Of a stretch of 7,071 bases of DNA, positions 6,909 to 7,071 are shown piece by piece. The translations under genes and the position numbers were made by a program. The DNA is from Flavobacteriaceae bacterium (GTDB lineage Bacteria; Bacteroidota; Bacteroidia; Flavobacteriales; Flavobacteriaceae), in NCBI GenBank assembly GCA_013214425.1, contig JABSPN010000160.1:1-7071 (forward strand). Reading direction: 5' to 3'. The notes beneath the pieces were generated by a model. It saw only the letters and a program-made list of their open reading frames with translations. It had not been told where the DNA came from and made no database searches. How positions within the stretch are numbered: the first letter of the stretch is position 1; every line of letters begins with the position of its first letter.

Positions 6909-7003
6909 CTATTCACAAACTGTTGATAAGGTAAAAAACAAGAGTTTTGTTAATTAAAACACATAATAATTTATGTTGAAAACTACGTTAACGTGGTGAA
7001 TAA
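6909..7003. other. Cluster of four DnaA-box-like 9-mers
   Basis: Compared with TTATCCACA (or TTATNCACA), the cluster contains CTATTCACA at 6909-6917 (+), TTATCAACA at 6921-6929 (-), TTTTCAACA at 6974-6982 (-) and TTATTCACC at 6995-7003 (-). The first two face each other with 3 bp between them. The minus-strand box at 6921-6929 differs from the consensus at one base. A rough hand estimate for DNA of this composition is about one near-match by chance in the whole spacer, so the cluster is suggestive rather than proven. Confidence 0.4.
6982..6997. repeat. Imperfect palindrome with a perfect 10-bp core
   Basis: ACGTTAACGT (6985-6994) is a perfect 10-bp palindrome. The flanks extend it to 16 bp with one non-matching pair. 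It overlaps the last DnaA-like box and lies about 60 bp before the possible rightward start codon, so it could be an operator for that gene. No known regulator site is recognised. Confidence 0.35.
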
Positions 7004-7055
7004 GTTGTAATAAGAAAAGACAAGTTTTAGTCATTTTTTCCTTAAAACATTTATT

Positions 7056-7071
7056 ATGAAAATAATTATGA
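7056..7071 (+). CDS. Possible start of a rightward gene, cut by window end
   Basis: An ATG at 7056 opens a frame (M-K-I-I-M) that is still open at the window edge. Only five codons are visible, so nothing can be said of the product. The start is preceded by AT-rich sequence without a Shine-Dalgarno, as is usual in this phylum. A weak promoter candidate lies upstream: TTTG at 6946-6949 and TAATTTATG at 6967-6975. A second in-frame ATG at 7068 is an alternative start. Confidence 0.3.

Larger units (their letters stand above)
6615..7055. other. AT-rich divergent intergenic region, candidate replication origin (oriC)
   Basis: No convincing gene is seen in these 441 bp. The stretch is strongly AT-rich, with runs such as the one at 6741-6784. 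It separates the leftward operon from a possible rightward gene, the layout expected when genes point away from an origin. It holds near-consensus DnaA boxes (TTATTCACT at 6708-6716 and four more at 6909-7003). A TAATAATAG run at 6776-6784 loosely resembles DnaA-trio sequence, and 6741-6784 could serve as the unwinding element. Three parS sites lie 3.7-6 kb to the left. None of the boxes is a perfect TTATCCACA, so this is an inference from context. An ordinary long promoter region is the alternative. Confidence 0.4.

Overview
The window reads as a Bacteroidota chromosome, most likely a flavobacterium-like member. The DNA is strongly AT-rich. Shine-Dalgarno sequences are mostly absent before the genes, and there is an exact match to the Bacteroidota -7 promoter box (TAnnTTTG). 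Gene content also fits: a three-span DUF4175-type giant protein followed by ybeY and mnmG, with a YbeY metal motif of the variant form I recall from this phylum. No mobile element, CRISPR array, tRNA or rRNA was seen.

Layout: positions 1-6614 are one leftward (minus-strand) gene row, read in transcription order as: DUF4175-like envelope protein (6614-3300), ybeY (3307-2888), mnmG (2853-982), a two-span membrane protein of unknown function (960-433), and a class I SAM-dependent methyltransferase cut by the window edge (440-1). Neighbouring genes overlap by 8 bp or are 21-34 bp apart, so they look like one operon. To the right lies an AT-rich, apparently gene-free stretch (6615-7055). A possible rightward gene starts at 7056 and is cut by the window end.

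The most notable content is at DNA level. Three parS-type centromere sites (ParB/Spo0J binding sites, core TTCCACGTGRAAC) flank mnmG: 934-949 at its downstream side, and 2863-2878 plus 2892-2907 at its upstream side. The last is a perfect 16-bp palindrome that also encodes the C-terminus of YbeY. The two upstream sites together form a 16-bp perfect inverted repeat around a 15-nt loop. In the mRNA this would be a strong hairpin holding the ybeY stop codon in its loop and ending 8 nt before the mnmG start codon.

parS clusters normally mark the origin-proximal part of a chromosome. The divergent AT-rich spacer 6615-7055 carries several near-consensus DnaA boxes, four of them within 6909-7003. 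My inference is that this window lies close to oriC and that the spacer is a candidate for it. The parS calls are firm; the oriC call is a testable hypothesis.

Working together: MnmG modifies wobble uridines of tRNA and YbeY acts in rRNA maturation and ribosome quality control, so the operon centre is translation-related. The DUF4175 protein, the small membrane protein and the methyltransferase have no assignable specific role.
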